Source: Fictibacillus halophilus
Lineage (GTDB): Bacteria > Bacillota > Bacilli > Bacillales > Fictibacillaceae
Reading direction: 5' to 3'
Length of the DNA: 64,000 bases
Assembly: GCF_016401385.1 (NCBI RefSeq)
Contig: NZ_JAEACF010000001.1
Coordinates: 2,604,001 to 2,668,000, forward strand
The notes under the pieces are model-generated. The model did not search any database, had not been told where the DNA came from, and worked only from the letters and a program-made list of their open reading frames with translations. Position numbers and translations under genes: made by a program. Each line of letters begins with the position of its first letter. Position 1 is the stretch's first letter. Shown here in pieces: positions 52,096 through 59,952 of this stretch.

Positions 52096-52110
52096 TCACT
52101 TTCAAATATG

Positions 52111-52157
52111 TCAGGCATTCACAATGGAAATACCATTAGTGATGTCTGATTTTTTTG
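52111..52157 (+). terminator. Terminator of hssRS
   Basis: Stem TCAG-G-CAT / ATG-T-CTGA with inner AATGG / CCATT, then seven T. It separates hssRS from hrtBA, so hrtBA needs its own promoter. Confidence 0.8.
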
Positions 52158-52195
52158 TCCGCTCCCCCTCTACTCACCACCTTGCTTTGTAACCT

Positions 52196-52218
52196 GTTAT
52201 TCATTCTCTGTTCATATA
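52196..52218 (+). promoter_or_regulatory. Candidate HssR-binding direct repeat
   Basis: GTTATTCAT and GTTCATATA, starts 14 bases apart, 44 bp ahead of hrtB. HssR of staphylococci binds a direct repeat with GTTCATAT-like halves. The first half is imperfect. Confidence 0.4.
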
Positions 52219-52261
52219 AGAATTTTAAACTAAGGATGTAAAAAAGATTGGAGGAGACGTT

Positions 52262-53296
52262 ATGAGCATCGCATGGAAAGAAATCAAAAAAAATAAAGTG
52301 AGGTTTTTCATATTAGGTTCCATCATCTTTCTCGTTAGTTTATTAACGTTTATTATTTCTGGTTTGGCCAATGGATTATCACAAGATAATGCAGCCTTAA
52401 TTAAAGATTTGCCGAGCGGGCAATTTTATATGAATGAAGATGCAGAAGAAAATTATAACCTATCGAGGATTGATGATCGTATTCAAGAACAAATTGTACA
52501 TGTTCAAAAGGATGCTGTTGCATTTTCTATACAGATGGGCTTTTTAAATGATGAGAGTGATAAACAACGAAGCGTTGCTTTTGTTACTTCCACCGATTCA
52601 AAATGGTTCGAGCAAGTAGCTCCCGGAGAAATCATTCTGGACCGTTCATTAGAGAAAGAAGGTATTAAAGTCGGAGATACCTTAACACATAAACAAAACA
52701 AGAGCTCGTTCGTTGTAAAGAAGTTTGTAGACCAAAAAAAGTTTAGTCATGCTCCTGTTGCTTATATAAATAAAGAGATTTACAACGAAATTTACCGTGC
52801 TGAAGAAATGCAGCTCCTCTTTACTCCTGGTGAAGATTCAACTCAAAATATAAAAGGTCTACAATCTTTTTCAAATAAAGAGTTTCTTAACACCATTCCA
52901 AGCTACAGTGCAGAACAAATGTCTTTAAATATGATTGTATGGTTTCTGATCGCAATTAGCGGTATGTTGTTCGGTATCTTTTTCTATATGATGAACGTTC
53001 AAAAGATTGGGCTCTATGGCATTTTAAAAGCAATCGGAGTAAAAACAAGTGATCTTTTTAAAATGATGTGGACACAGATGTTGTTTATCACGATCCTATC
53101 CCTTACGCTTTCTGTTGGTTCTAGCCAACTATTCAACAAAGTCGCACCTGAAGATATGCCTTATCATTTAACGAATGAAACCACCCTACAACTGTCTATC
53201 GTCTTCCTGGTGATTGGATTTATTGGAGCTACGCTATCTGGTTTACAAATTAAACGAGTTGAACCTTTACAAGCCATACAACAAGGAGAGGTTTAA
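52262..53296 (+). CDS. hrtB: Haem efflux ABC transporter permease HrtB
   Basis: 344 residues of the FtsX/MacB class: one helix near the N-terminus (16-38), a large outer domain of about 180 residues, and three helices in the last 120 residues. Segments EIKKNKVRFFILG, LFISGLANGL-like start and MNVQKIGLYGILKAIGVKTSDLF resemble HrtB of Staphylococcus. With HrtA it expels haem from the membrane. Start ATG follows GGAGGAGACGTT. The stop is 3 bp before hrtA. Confidence 0.88.
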   Translation: MSIAWKEIKKNKVRFFILGSIIFLVSLLTFIISGLANGLSQDNAALIKDLPSGQFYMNEDAEENYNLSRIDDRIQEQIVHVQKDAVAFSIQMGFLNDESDKQRSVAFVTSTDSKWFEQVAPGEIILDRSLEKEGIKVGDTLTHKQNKSSFVVKKFVDQKKFSHAPVAYINKEIYNEIYRAEEMQLLFTPGEDSTQNIKGLQSFSNKEFLNTIPSYSAEQMSLNMIVWFLIAISGMLFGIFFYMMNVQKIGLYGILKAIGVKTSDLFKMMWTQMLFITILSLTLSVGSSQLFNKVAPEDMPYHLTNETTLQLSIVFLVIGFIGATLSGLQIKRVEPLQAIQQGEV

Positions 53297-53299
53297 GAG

Positions 53300-53974
53300 A
53301 TGGATATCTTTACGATTGATGAATTACGAAAAACGTTTACGAATGGCGAAATGAAAGAAGAGATATTAAAAGGAATAAGCCTTACTCTTAAAGAAGGCGA
53401 GATTACAGCGTTAGTCGGTCCATCTGGATCTGGTAAGAGTACCCTGCTAACCATTGCTGCAGGGCTGCAACCCGCATCAGATGGAAAGATTTTATTTAAT
53501 GACAACAACATCACATCAATGACAGCAGAGCAAGTTCGAGATATACGAGCGAAGAAATTCGGTTTTGTGTTTCAATTTGCGCACCTTGTCCCCTTTTTAA
53601 CTGTTCGGGAGCAATTAAGCTTCATGTTAGATGTATCTGAAGTGAAAATGAAAAATGAAAAACGCGAACAAGAAATTGATTACATTTTAGAACGTGTTGG
53701 TTTATCCCAACGAAAACATGCTTATCCCTCTTCTTTATCTGGTGGAGAGAAACAACGCGTCGCTATCGCTCGAGCGGTTATCCATAAACCGAGAGTTCTC
53801 TTTGCAGATGAACCGACTGCAAGTCTGGATTCAAAGAAATCTAAAGAGATTATGTCACTCATCCAGGATCTAACGAAAACCTTAAACCTTACGACTCTTA
53901 TGGTCACCCATGACGAGGAAATGCTTTCTTATGTTGATCATGTAGTTAAAATGAGCGATGGTTTGGTTGTGTAG
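53300..53974 (+). CDS. hrtA: Haem efflux ABC transporter ATP-binding protein HrtA
   Basis: 224 residues of the MacB/LolD-type ATPase family. Walker A GPSGSGKST at 40-48, Q-loop VFQFAHLVPFLTV, ABC signature LSGGEKQRV, Walker B VLFADEPTASLD and switch His VTHDEE are all present. It powers HrtB. ATG 53300 follows AAGGAGAGG. The order regulator-kinase-permease-ATPase all on one strand differs from Staphylococcus, where hssRS and hrtAB are divergent and the ATPase gene comes first. Confidence 0.9.
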   Translation: MDIFTIDELRKTFTNGEMKEEILKGISLTLKEGEITALVGPSGSGKSTLLTIAAGLQPASDGKILFNDNNITSMTAEQVRDIRAKKFGFVFQFAHLVPFLTVREQLSFMLDVSEVKMKNEKREQEIDYILERVGLSQRKHAYPSSLSGGEKQRVAIARAVIHKPRVLFADEPTASLDSKKSKEIMSLIQDLTKTLNLTTLMVTHDEEMLSYVDHVVKMSDGLVV

Positions 53975-53983
53975 ATTAAACGT

Positions 53984-54018
53984 AAAGAGCTATGGATTTG
54001 TTCATAGCTTTTTTTTTA
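53984..54018 (+). terminator. Terminator of hrtBA
   Basis: AAAGAGCTATG / CATAGCTTTT stem (core 53988-53994 with 54003-54009) and a long T run. Confidence 0.9.
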
Positions 54019-54189
54019 TTAATGATCACTTCCATTTGCAGCAGAGAATTCAGTAACTAATGAATGATGATTTTATGGTGATGTTCAGAAGGAGTGAAAT
54101 ATCGCTAGCACACAAATGGAACCTATTGTAAGATATGTCTAGAGATTCTTAATCCATTGTAGATTCTTTTAGTAGAGAGGAATTGATTG

Positions 54190-54468
54190 GTGATTACAAA
54201 AAAGTATTCATATTCTATTACTTTTACGTTGTGGCTCATGACAGTATTGTACTTTCTATATAAATACTCATCAGGCGCTGGATATTGGAAAAACCCCTTA
54301 CTATTATCTATTTTCTTTTACATTTTGATGATTGTATTAAATAAAGGTTTCGACAAAAACATAATCTATCTTAGCCTGTTCTATATCTTGTTTTTGATCC
54401 TTTTTATTTTAGAATTATTTTTTTCTTTAAAAAATTTAGCTATCGTTCATTCATATCTTTCTTTCTAA
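54190..54468 (+). CDS. Small membrane protein, about 92 residues
   Basis: Not recognised. Three hydrophobic helices rich in Phe, Leu and Tyr make up nearly the whole chain. The start is GTG 54190 or the TTG just before it; GAGAGG lies 9 bases ahead. It ends convergently 16 bp from the HIT gene with no visible terminator between. Confidence 0.55.
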   Translation: MITKKYSYSITFTLWLMTVLYFLYKYSSGAGYWKNPLLLSIFFYILMIVLNKGFDKNIIYLSLFYILFLILFILELFFSLKNLAIVHSYLSF

Positions 54469-54484
54469 TCTATTCCTTACTTAC

Positions 54485-54814
54485 CTAACCTTTTGGTTTT
54501 CCTGAAACAATGTGCCAATGCAAATGTTTGGAATCCTGATAATCACCCAAATTCGTAATTACTCGACAAGCTCCATGCTCATCTGTAACTTTGCCGGCTA
54601 TCTCTTTTACGACACTCATTAGTTCTAGCAATAACTCGTTATCACGTTCATCTAATGTGATCAAAGACGAGATATGTTTTTTAGGTATGGCCACAATGTG
54701 AATGGGGTAAAAAGGTCTAGTATGATAGTAAGCTAGCACCTTTTCTGTTTCTTTTACTTTTTCCACTTGAGTTTTGCCACTCAATACTTCATCACAATAA
54801 AAATCCTGTGTCAT
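54485..54814 (-). CDS. HIT-family nucleotide hydrolase
   Basis: 109 residues. The histidine triad is KHLHWHIVSG near the C-terminus (H-x-H-x-H with hydrophobic residues between). The N-terminal FYPIHIVAIPKKHISSL is the usual second strand and helix. HIT proteins hydrolyse nucleoside phosphoramidates or dinucleotides. Start ATG follows AAGGGGG. The chain stops soon after the triad, shorter at the C-terminus than classical Hint proteins. Confidence 0.88.
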   Translation of the reverse strand: MTQDFYCDEVLSGKTQVEKVKETEKVLAYYHTRPFYPIHIVAIPKKHISSLITLDERDNELLLELMSVVKEIAGKVTDEHGACRVITNLGDYQDSKHLHWHIVSGKPKG

Positions 54815-54843
54815 TGAGAACCCCCTTCTTAGAAATCTTTCTA

Positions 54844-55230
54844 CTAAATATCTTTTGAAAATCGAAAGATCGTGTAATTCTTTCTCCAGATATTACTCTT
54901 AACATTAATATCTCCTTGCTCACCTTCAAAAAAGTAAAGATGGTCTTCCTTTTCAGTTAGTATCCATCCTTTTTCTTTCATAAGCCGTTCAATATTTTCA
55001 TCAGCATTTATATTCTTAGACATATACCATTGGTAACCTTGATAATGTGAAGGAACTCTTATCATACCCCCACCCGCTTGATCCACCATATTCACTACTT
55101 GGACATGATTAACTTGCTTAACGGGAAATGGGTCATACAAAAACTTAAAAAACATAATACCTGTAAGGAACAACAACGTTAAAATAAAAATAAACTGCCG
55201 TCTATTCTTAACAATAGCAGCTCTCCTCAA
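54844..55230 (-). CDS. Membrane-anchored hypothetical protein, about 120-128 residues
   Basis: Not recognised. One N-terminal hydrophobic helix (FIFILTLLFLTGIMFF) and a soluble outer domain with WYMSKN and DHLYFFEGEQGD segments. The start is uncertain: TTG 55230 touches its only ribosome site, whereas the stronger GAGGAG is followed 7 bases later by ATT, a rare start codon. No in-frame ATG is nearby. Co-directional with the next two upstream genes. Confidence 0.5.
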   Translation of the reverse strand: MRRAAIVKNRRQFIFILTLLFLTGIMFFKFLYDPFPVKQVNHVQVVNMVDQAGGGMIRVPSHYQGYQWYMSKNINADENIERLMKEKGWILTEKEDHLYFFEGEQGDINVKSNIWRKNYTIFRFSKDI

Positions 55231-55276
55231 CCTTCTAAAAATAGTACCAGCATTTTTTAAAAATTTTTAGTAACTT

Positions 55277-55447
55277 CTATTTCTTTCTAATTCTTTTTAT
55301 AAGAGAGATAATCAAGGGAATTACGATCACTGGTGTAAACACGATAACTATTTCAGTGTATGTTCTTCCTTGTTGGAATCTGCTCCAATAAAGAATGAAA
55401 GCAATAATAAGTATACTAAATACTGTGATCATCCTGTCACGGTTCAT
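55277..55447 (-). CDS. Small membrane protein, 56 residues
   Basis: Not recognised. Two hydrophobic helices joined by WSRFQQGRTYTE, with a basic C-terminal KRIRKK. ATG 55447 follows AAAGGAGGTAACA, one of the best ribosome sites in the area, so translation is likely. It lies 26 bp after the AlkD-like gene. Confidence 0.65.
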   Translation of the reverse strand: MNRDRMITVFSILIIAFILYWSRFQQGRTYTEIVIVFTPVIVIPLIISLIKRIRKK

Positions 55448-55473
55448 TGTTACCTCCTTTAGTAGTAAAAATC

Positions 55474-56181
55474 CTAACACCTTACATATTTTCGCTTAAA
55501 ACCAACCTGACCTCGGTCTATCGCCTTTTGAATATTTTCAGAAGCAAGTAGATACTTCGTTTTTTTCTTGTCCTGACTCATTTCAACTGGTCCTATAGCT
55601 TTTGCTGTATCAACTGCTTTTTCATGTAATGGCACATAGGATATCCCTACTGTATTAACAAAATTATTCATTGAGGATTTTGTACGTTCGGGAGCATCAT
55701 GAATGGTATTTTTTACGATCTCAAGCATAGTTTCTATCTTCGTTGTGGAGAATTCGCTGTCTGGTCGATTTCCTAATAACCAGCAGTAACAACTCCAACC
55801 TGCTGACATTCTAAGCTCTTCACCACTTGCAATCCATTTATCAGCAACCTCTTGTGCTATTTCAGTTTCAGAAAGAGTGACGGCTACTACATAATCGGAC
55901 AACATATAAAAATAAGCTCCATCGATCCAACGCTCAAAATCATTTTCAGTCATGATGGCTGGATCTGCTATAATTCCTGCAAAATACATCGCATCGTAAT
56001 TTCCTGTCGCATAAAGATCTTCAGCTAATGGTTGATTTTTTTTGATCTTTTTAGCTATTGGCTTCATAGCACCAGTAGCTACGCCAAACACCGGTTCTTT
56101 GGCGCCGTTTGATATATAGATTTTCTTTGTCCGTTCCTTACTAAGAGCTTCAAGTTCCTGCATCACATCTTTTGCATTCAT
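55474..56181 (-). CDS. AlkD-like DNA alkylation repair protein
   Basis: 235 residues, all helical, in the HEAT-repeat fold of the AlkC/AlkD glycosylase family. Visible family segments are AIKKIKKNQPLAEDLYATGNYDAMYFAG and WIDGAYFYMLSDYVV, here in short parts (LYATGNYDAMYFAG; RWIDGAYFYMLSDY), and SAGWSCYCWLLGN. Members excise or bind positively charged alkylated bases, others have other roles. Start ATG follows AAGGATGTCC. A role in alkylation repair together with the ATL protein at 25324 is possible though they are far apart. Confidence 0.8.
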   Translation of the reverse strand: MNAKDVMQELEALSKERTKKIYISNGAKEPVFGVATGAMKPIAKKIKKNQPLAEDLYATGNYDAMYFAGIIADPAIMTENDFERWIDGAYFYMLSDYVVAVTLSETEIAQEVADKWIASGEELRMSAGWSCYCWLLGNRPDSEFSTTKIETMLEIVKNTIHDAPERTKSSMNNFVNTVGISYVPLHEKAVDTAKAIGPVEMSQDKKKTKYLLASENIQKAIDRGQVGFKRKYVRC

Positions 56182-56332
56182 CTATTGGACATCCTTCTTA
56201 GTTTTTACGTATTGAGTAGGAAAAGGGCACGGCTAGTTTTGACTGAGCTAAAAACTTTGTCGTTAACTATCCCATTCTCTTCTTCTCGACTGCTTATTCA
56301 TATTCCTCTTTCATTGACAATCAACTTAAGCA

Positions 56333-56369
56333 TAAAAAAGAGCGCTTTTCCCACTACAGAAAAGCACTC
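56333..56369 (-). terminator. Terminator of the DUF2089 cluster
   Basis: GAGTGCTTTTC / GAAAAGCGCTC stem with one mismatch (56340-56350 with 56359-56369) and U run on the minus strand. Confidence 0.85.
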
Positions 56370-56455
56370 ATTTGTTTAACTATTTCTTTATTTTGTTTTT
56401 GTTATGAATGCTTTTTACGGAATCAGAAACCTTTTAACTGTATTATTACTTATTT

Positions 56456-56737
56456 TTATAATCTCACAATCACTTCAGTTCCATCCTGTGCTTTCACATT
56501 AACAAGCTCTAATCCTTTGTGCTTTTTTAACTCTTTAATAATAGGTTTCAGTTCTGATTGGTCTATGGAAGGGAAAGAAAAATTCATGTTTTTCTTTTCT
56601 AGATGAGGTTTCGACCATTTGTTTGCTTGACGAATTAACACTTTAGAAGTAATAATGGATATCCCTATATTTAACAGGACATAAGGGACAGGGATTGAGA
56701 ACTTTGTCTCATTTGTTTTCACTTTTACATGTAACAT
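56456..56737 (-). CDS. Small hypothetical protein of DUF2089 cluster, 93 residues
   Basis: Not recognised as a named family. It starts with beta-like LHVKVKTNETKFSIPVPYVLLNIGISIITS and ends in VNVKAQDGTEVIVRL, an end that closely parallels IVDVKSANGDTVSITIE of the gene just upstream. The two are therefore probably related domains. ATG 56737 has AGAGGTTGCTAAC ahead, located in the 3' end of the upstream gene. Third gene of a three-gene operon. Confidence 0.65.
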   Translation of the reverse strand: MLHVKVKTNETKFSIPVPYVLLNIGISIITSKVLIRQANKWSKPHLEKKNMNFSFPSIDQSELKPIIKELKKHKGLELVNVKAQDGTEVIVRL

Positions 56738-56748
56738 GTTAGCAACCT

Positions 56749-57150
56749 CTACTCAATCGTAATTGAAACGGTATCCCCGTTTGCTGATTTCACATCAACA
56801 ATCTGTCCATCCAGTTCGTTTTCAATGGCTTCAAGTATCAGATTAATATCAATATCCTTTACATATTGTTCAGATTGGGGAATCTTTAGAGCAATGTTGT
56901 GACCTGCTGCTAGTACAACCTTTACTAACTTGATCGGAAGGTTTACATTCACGTTGTCACTTTCAGATACAACGCGTATTCTTAAGGTTTTGTCGCTGTA
57001 GTTAGAAGATGTATGAGGTGTATAGCTTAATGGCTTAACAGCAGCACGAAGTTCTTTTTCTTGTAAGACCTGAATTAATTCTGAACCTTTATCCGTATCG
57101 ATTTTACCTTCTTGAACCATCGTTAAAACTTTCTCGATCTCACTTTTCAT
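56749..57150 (-). CDS. SHOCT-like domain protein, 133 residues
   Basis: The N-terminal IEKVLTMVQEGKIDTDKGSEL is the short helical module also seen at the start of YvlB; the second half (LRIRVVSESDNVNVNLPIKLVKV) contains a repeated beta unit with NVNVNLP. It looks like a regulatory or anti-sigma-like partner of the DUF2089 protein encoded upstream, but no function is established. ATG 57150 follows GGGGGATTAGGAA. Twelve bp separate it from the DUF2089 gene. Confidence 0.7.
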   Translation of the reverse strand: MKSEIEKVLTMVQEGKIDTDKGSELIQVLQEKELRAAVKPLSYTPHTSSNYSDKTLRIRVVSESDNVNVNLPIKLVKVVLAAGHNIALKIPQSEQYVKDIDINLILEAIENELDGQIVDVKSANGDTVSITIE

Positions 57151-57162
57151 TTCCTAATCCCC

Positions 57163-57528
57163 CTATTCTTCCTTTAGCATTTTAATTGCTTCATCTGGAG
57201 AAATTTCTCCACGTTCAAGCATCGTAACAATTTTTTTCTCGTCTACTTCATTCTTCTTTTTAGATTCGTACCCTAATGAAGATGCAATGTCGTTCAGCTT
57301 GCCTCGAACCGTTGGATACGAGATCCCAAGCTCTTTTTCAACCTCTTTAATATTGCCTCTGCATACAAGAAAGACTTCCACAAAATGAAGCTGTTCTTTT
57401 GATAGTGAAGCAAATTTAGATAGTTCAAATTCGTTCTCAATTGTCGTATGACAATGTGAGCAGTGAAGTTTAGTAACCTTTAATGTTTGTGAACAAACCG
57501 GACAATTTGTAAGTAATGGGTGAGCCAT
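57163..57528 (-). CDS. DUF2089 protein, zinc-ribbon and helix-turn-helix
   Basis: 121 residues. N-terminal zinc ribbon CPVCSQTL ... CSHCHT, then a helix-turn-helix region FVEVFLVCRGNIKEVEKELG and ISYPTVRGKLNDIASSLGY, and a C-terminal SHOCT-like helix pair MLERGEISPDEAIKMLKEE. It is likely a DNA-binding regulator of its own operon. ATG 57528 follows AAGGAGAATGAG; seven codons upstream are ignored. First gene of the cluster. Confidence 0.85.
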   Translation of the reverse strand: MAHPLLTNCPVCSQTLKVTKLHCSHCHTTIENEFELSKFASLSKEQLHFVEVFLVCRGNIKEVEKELGISYPTVRGKLNDIASSLGYESKKKNEVDEKKIVTMLERGEISPDEAIKMLKEE

Positions 57529-57706
57529 CTCATTCTCCTTTCTTATCATTTAATTAGATTATACACCCCTGAATTAAATATGTGAATGTTTTTAGTTAAA
57601 ATATTAATATTTATTATTATATAAATTAATTTTATTGACTATTTTTGTTAAATGTTCAATTTAAAAATCAATATTATTAAAGCTCATATAAAAAAGACCT
57701 CCCTAA

Positions 57707-58210
57707 TTAGAAAGTCTCCGTGAATTTACGTGTAAATGTCTGATCTGGAAGCTTGTATTCTTCAAGTAAATCAATATTTCGCTTCTTAATCGCATATTCT
57801 TTAATTTGCTTTCCGATGTTCGCATAAAGCTCTAGATTTTCGAGCTCTGAAACAGGAACCCACTTAACAGCCGTTTGATTCGGATCAGGCTTTTCCGGTA
57901 ATTTAGGTGTGGAGTCATTTTTCAATGTACAGTCAAAGAGCATGACTAACGTGTGTGTTTGACCATATTTATTTTCGTTAAGATGAGGAGCATACTCATA
58001 AACAAAAGCTAATGGACCAACTTTCACATCAATACTAGCTTCTTCTCTCGCCTCCCGCTTTACAGCTTCAATCAAAGATTCATGAGGTTCCGCTCCACCA
58101 GCTGGGAGATCATAAAAAACTCCCCGATATGGATCATCAAACTCAGTTAATAAAATTTCATTATTTTGAATAATGAGCGCACCCACTCTTACTCGTATAT
58201 GATAGGTCAT
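57707..58210 (-). CDS. Nudix hydrolase
   Basis: 167 residues. The Nudix box runs GGAEPHESLIEAVKREAREEASIDV (G-x5-E-x7-R-E-x2-E-E), complete in its catalytic residues except the final Gly of the consensus, which is Ser. It hydrolyses a nucleoside diphosphate linked to another group; the substrate is unknown. GGGGGATTAAAGAT precedes ATG 58210. It follows the histidine phosphatase gene by 18 bp. Confidence 0.88.
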   Translation of the reverse strand: MTYHIRVRVGALIIQNNEILLTEFDDPYRGVFYDLPAGGAEPHESLIEAVKREAREEASIDVKVGPLAFVYEYAPHLNENKYGQTHTLVMLFDCTLKNDSTPKLPEKPDPNQTAVKWVPVSELENLELYANIGKQIKEYAIKKRNIDLLEEYKLPDQTFTRKFTETF

Positions 58211-58228
58211 ATCTTTAATCCCCCGCTA

Positions 58229-58816
58229 TCAAGTAAAATTCGTTAAAGCTTTGTCCCATACTCTTTCAACACTTACTAGATCCTCGTTATTGAATTCCAG
58301 TCTATATATATCAGGTTTTGTTGTGCTGTAAAGAAATTTTAAGTCAAATGAAGGATTGAAATAATTCATCATTAAAGTCATAACGGCACCATGAGTTCCG
58401 ATCACCATATTTTTTTCTTGATACGTACGTAAGAGTTCCTTCAAAACTAGTACCGCCCTCTTTTGACAAGCAGCATTTGATTCAGCACCCTCAAGAGAGA
58501 AGCTGAAGTTTAAAAATGATTTTTTTAATAGAGGACCAAGGTCTTTATCATCTACTCTATTACCACTAGAAGAAAATACTCTTTCTCTCAGATCCTCCAT
58601 AACCATTACTTCTTTCCCTGTATGTAGAGCTACCTGTTCTACCGTTAAAATAGAACGAAGGTAAGGGCTTGAGACAACAACATCAATCTCCTTATCTCTT
58701 AATAGTTCAGCCAATCGCTGAGCATCTTGATAACCTTTTTCCGTTAATCCTCTCGTCCGTTCATTGCCCTCTTTTGGTGAGTCACCATGCCTTACCATAT
58801 ACACTGTTGTACTCAT
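58229..58816 (-). CDS. Histidine phosphatase (phosphoglycerate-mutase-like)
   Basis: 195 residues. Catalytic motif VRHGDS at the N-terminus, VVVSSPYLRSILTVEQVA arginine block, GAES Glu region and GTHGAVM with the second histidine: complete catalytic set, unlike the RHF variant at 2330. Acts on phosphorylated metabolites of unknown identity. Start ATG follows ATAGGAGGAATCCC. First gene of a two-gene operon with the Nudix hydrolase. Confidence 0.88.
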   Translation of the reverse strand: MSTTVYMVRHGDSPKEGNERTRGLTEKGYQDAQRLAELLRDKEIDVVVSSPYLRSILTVEQVALHTGKEVMVMEDLRERVFSSSGNRVDDKDLGPLLKKSFLNFSFSLEGAESNAACQKRAVLVLKELLRTYQEKNMVIGTHGAVMTLMMNYFNPSFDLKFLYSTTKPDIYRLEFNNEDLVSVERVWDKALTNFT

Positions 58817-59037
58817 GGGATTCCTCCTATAATACTAAAAAAACAATAGAAAAATATAATCATAAGCAAAAAGATATTAGATTAACTATTTTGGTATTTT
58901 CTTATGATCGAGAAAGTAAGATAAAACCGGCAAAAAAATAACACCAAAAGCTATAAAAAATTCTATTCCATCTCAGGTAGGTCCCCTTTAATATTTTGTA
59001 ATTTAAAGATGCAAACGTGTTGAAATAGAAGTAATCT

Positions 59038-59250
59038 TTACTTCTTCTTTAATGCATCTAATATTAAAAGTGTACACACGGCCATTGTTCCGCAAAAGAA
59101 CAAAATGGTGACTATTAACATCATTAATCCATTGTATAAAGTACCAGCAGTAATTGGACCTTCCGAACCATTATCGTATATAGAAGCGGTGAACATCATA
59201 ATAACAAATCCAAAAACCATTACCAATAGACCGTATCCAAATTTTTTCAT
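59038..59250 (-). CDS. Small membrane protein, 70 residues
   Basis: Not recognised. Two long hydrophobic helices (about 5-25 and 38-65) joined by YDNGSEGPITAG, ending KKK. Ribosome site GAGGTGATTTC ahead of ATG. The 220 bp upstream of the phosphatase gene contain no other gene that I can support. Confidence 0.65.
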   Translation of the reverse strand: MKKFGYGLLVMVFGFVIMMFTASIYDNGSEGPITAGTLYNGLMMLIVTILFFCGTMAVCTLLILDALKKK

Positions 59251-59304
59251 GAAATCACCTCAAACTTATTTATGCCTTACATTATATCTTTATTGATTTG
59301 CTCA

Positions 59305-59373
59305 TTTGTTCAATAAGTTCATAAAATAGGTCTTAATTCTTCTTAGATTAACGCAACCCATTTGTTGAATGAC
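59305..59373 (+). repeat. GCGTTAAT-type local repeat, copy 1
   Basis: TTGTTCAATAAGTTCATAAA, then TCTTAATTCTTCTTAGATTAACGC and ACCCATTTGTTGAAT. The inner part is an imperfect palindrome. Four relatives lie at 59649, 59891, 61888 and 63648. Confidence 0.6.
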
Positions 59374-59656
59374 TAATTATTAAAATTCACTAATTTTTCT
59401 TCAATTAGTTTAATACAACTTTCAGAACCAATATAATCAACTATTTCATAACTTCTTTTATCTACTTTTTAATGTTACATACTCCCACAATGTGTTCACC
59501 AATATGTACAGATAATAAATAATACTTCTCTTCTAAGGAATATAAGTACTCTCTATATGTCTCATCTTTTATTTCTTTAATATCATTTATTTTTAATAAT
59601 TTCACTTCTGGTTTAACGATAATAGCTCCCTTAATGATTAATATTTTGCGAAGCAA
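59373..59656 (-). pseudogene. Frameshifted small gene
   Basis: A first frame reads (M)LRKILIIKGAIIVKPEVK ... HIGEHIVGVCNIKK and stops at 59462. Shifting one base in the A run at that stop gives an open continuation VDKRSYEIVDYIGSESCIKL ... LVNFNN to a stop at 59373-59375. Both parts have normal composition for one protein of about 90-95 residues. The start is also poor: AAGGGAG is followed by ATT-ATC rather than ATG. The family is not recognised. A frameshift mutation or a sequence error in the A run would explain it. Confidence 0.55.
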
Positions 59657-59725
59657 TCCTGCCGAATTTATTCAATACTTCCAAAAAAAGCGTTGATTCT
59701 TCTTAAAACAACTTACCCGATTGTA
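59649..59725 (+). repeat. GCGTTAAT-type local repeat, copy 2
   Basis: GCAATCCTGCCGAATTTATT at the left, AAAGCGTTGATTCTTCTTAA and CAACTTACCCGATTG at the right. Same order of blocks as the copy at 61888. Confidence 0.6.
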
Positions 59726-59890
59726 AAGTGAAGAATTACAACTTTTTCAATATCATATTTCATATTTATCCTCTGGTTCTTGGAATCTTCTCTCCAACTT
59801 CTTCCTTTATTTCATTTCAAAAAATACTAAATAAAAGATGTTAACCATTCCATACCCATTCATTACACTCTTATCATTAAATAGTATCAT

Positions 59891-59932
59891 CCGCAATCCT
59901 GCTATGTTTGTTAAATAATCGGGAAAAGCGTA
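59891..59932 (+). repeat. GCGTTAAT-type local repeat, partial copy 3
   Basis: CGCAATCCTGCTATGTTTGT then TAAATAATCGGGAAAAGCGT; only the left half of the element is present. Confidence 0.5.
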
Positions 59933-59952
59933 ACAAATGCTACATTAAAGTA

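Noticed and set aside
54060..54130. Short frame MVMFRRSEISLAHK after hrtA
   Set aside because: Only 18 codons, no convincing ribosome site and no terminator or context.
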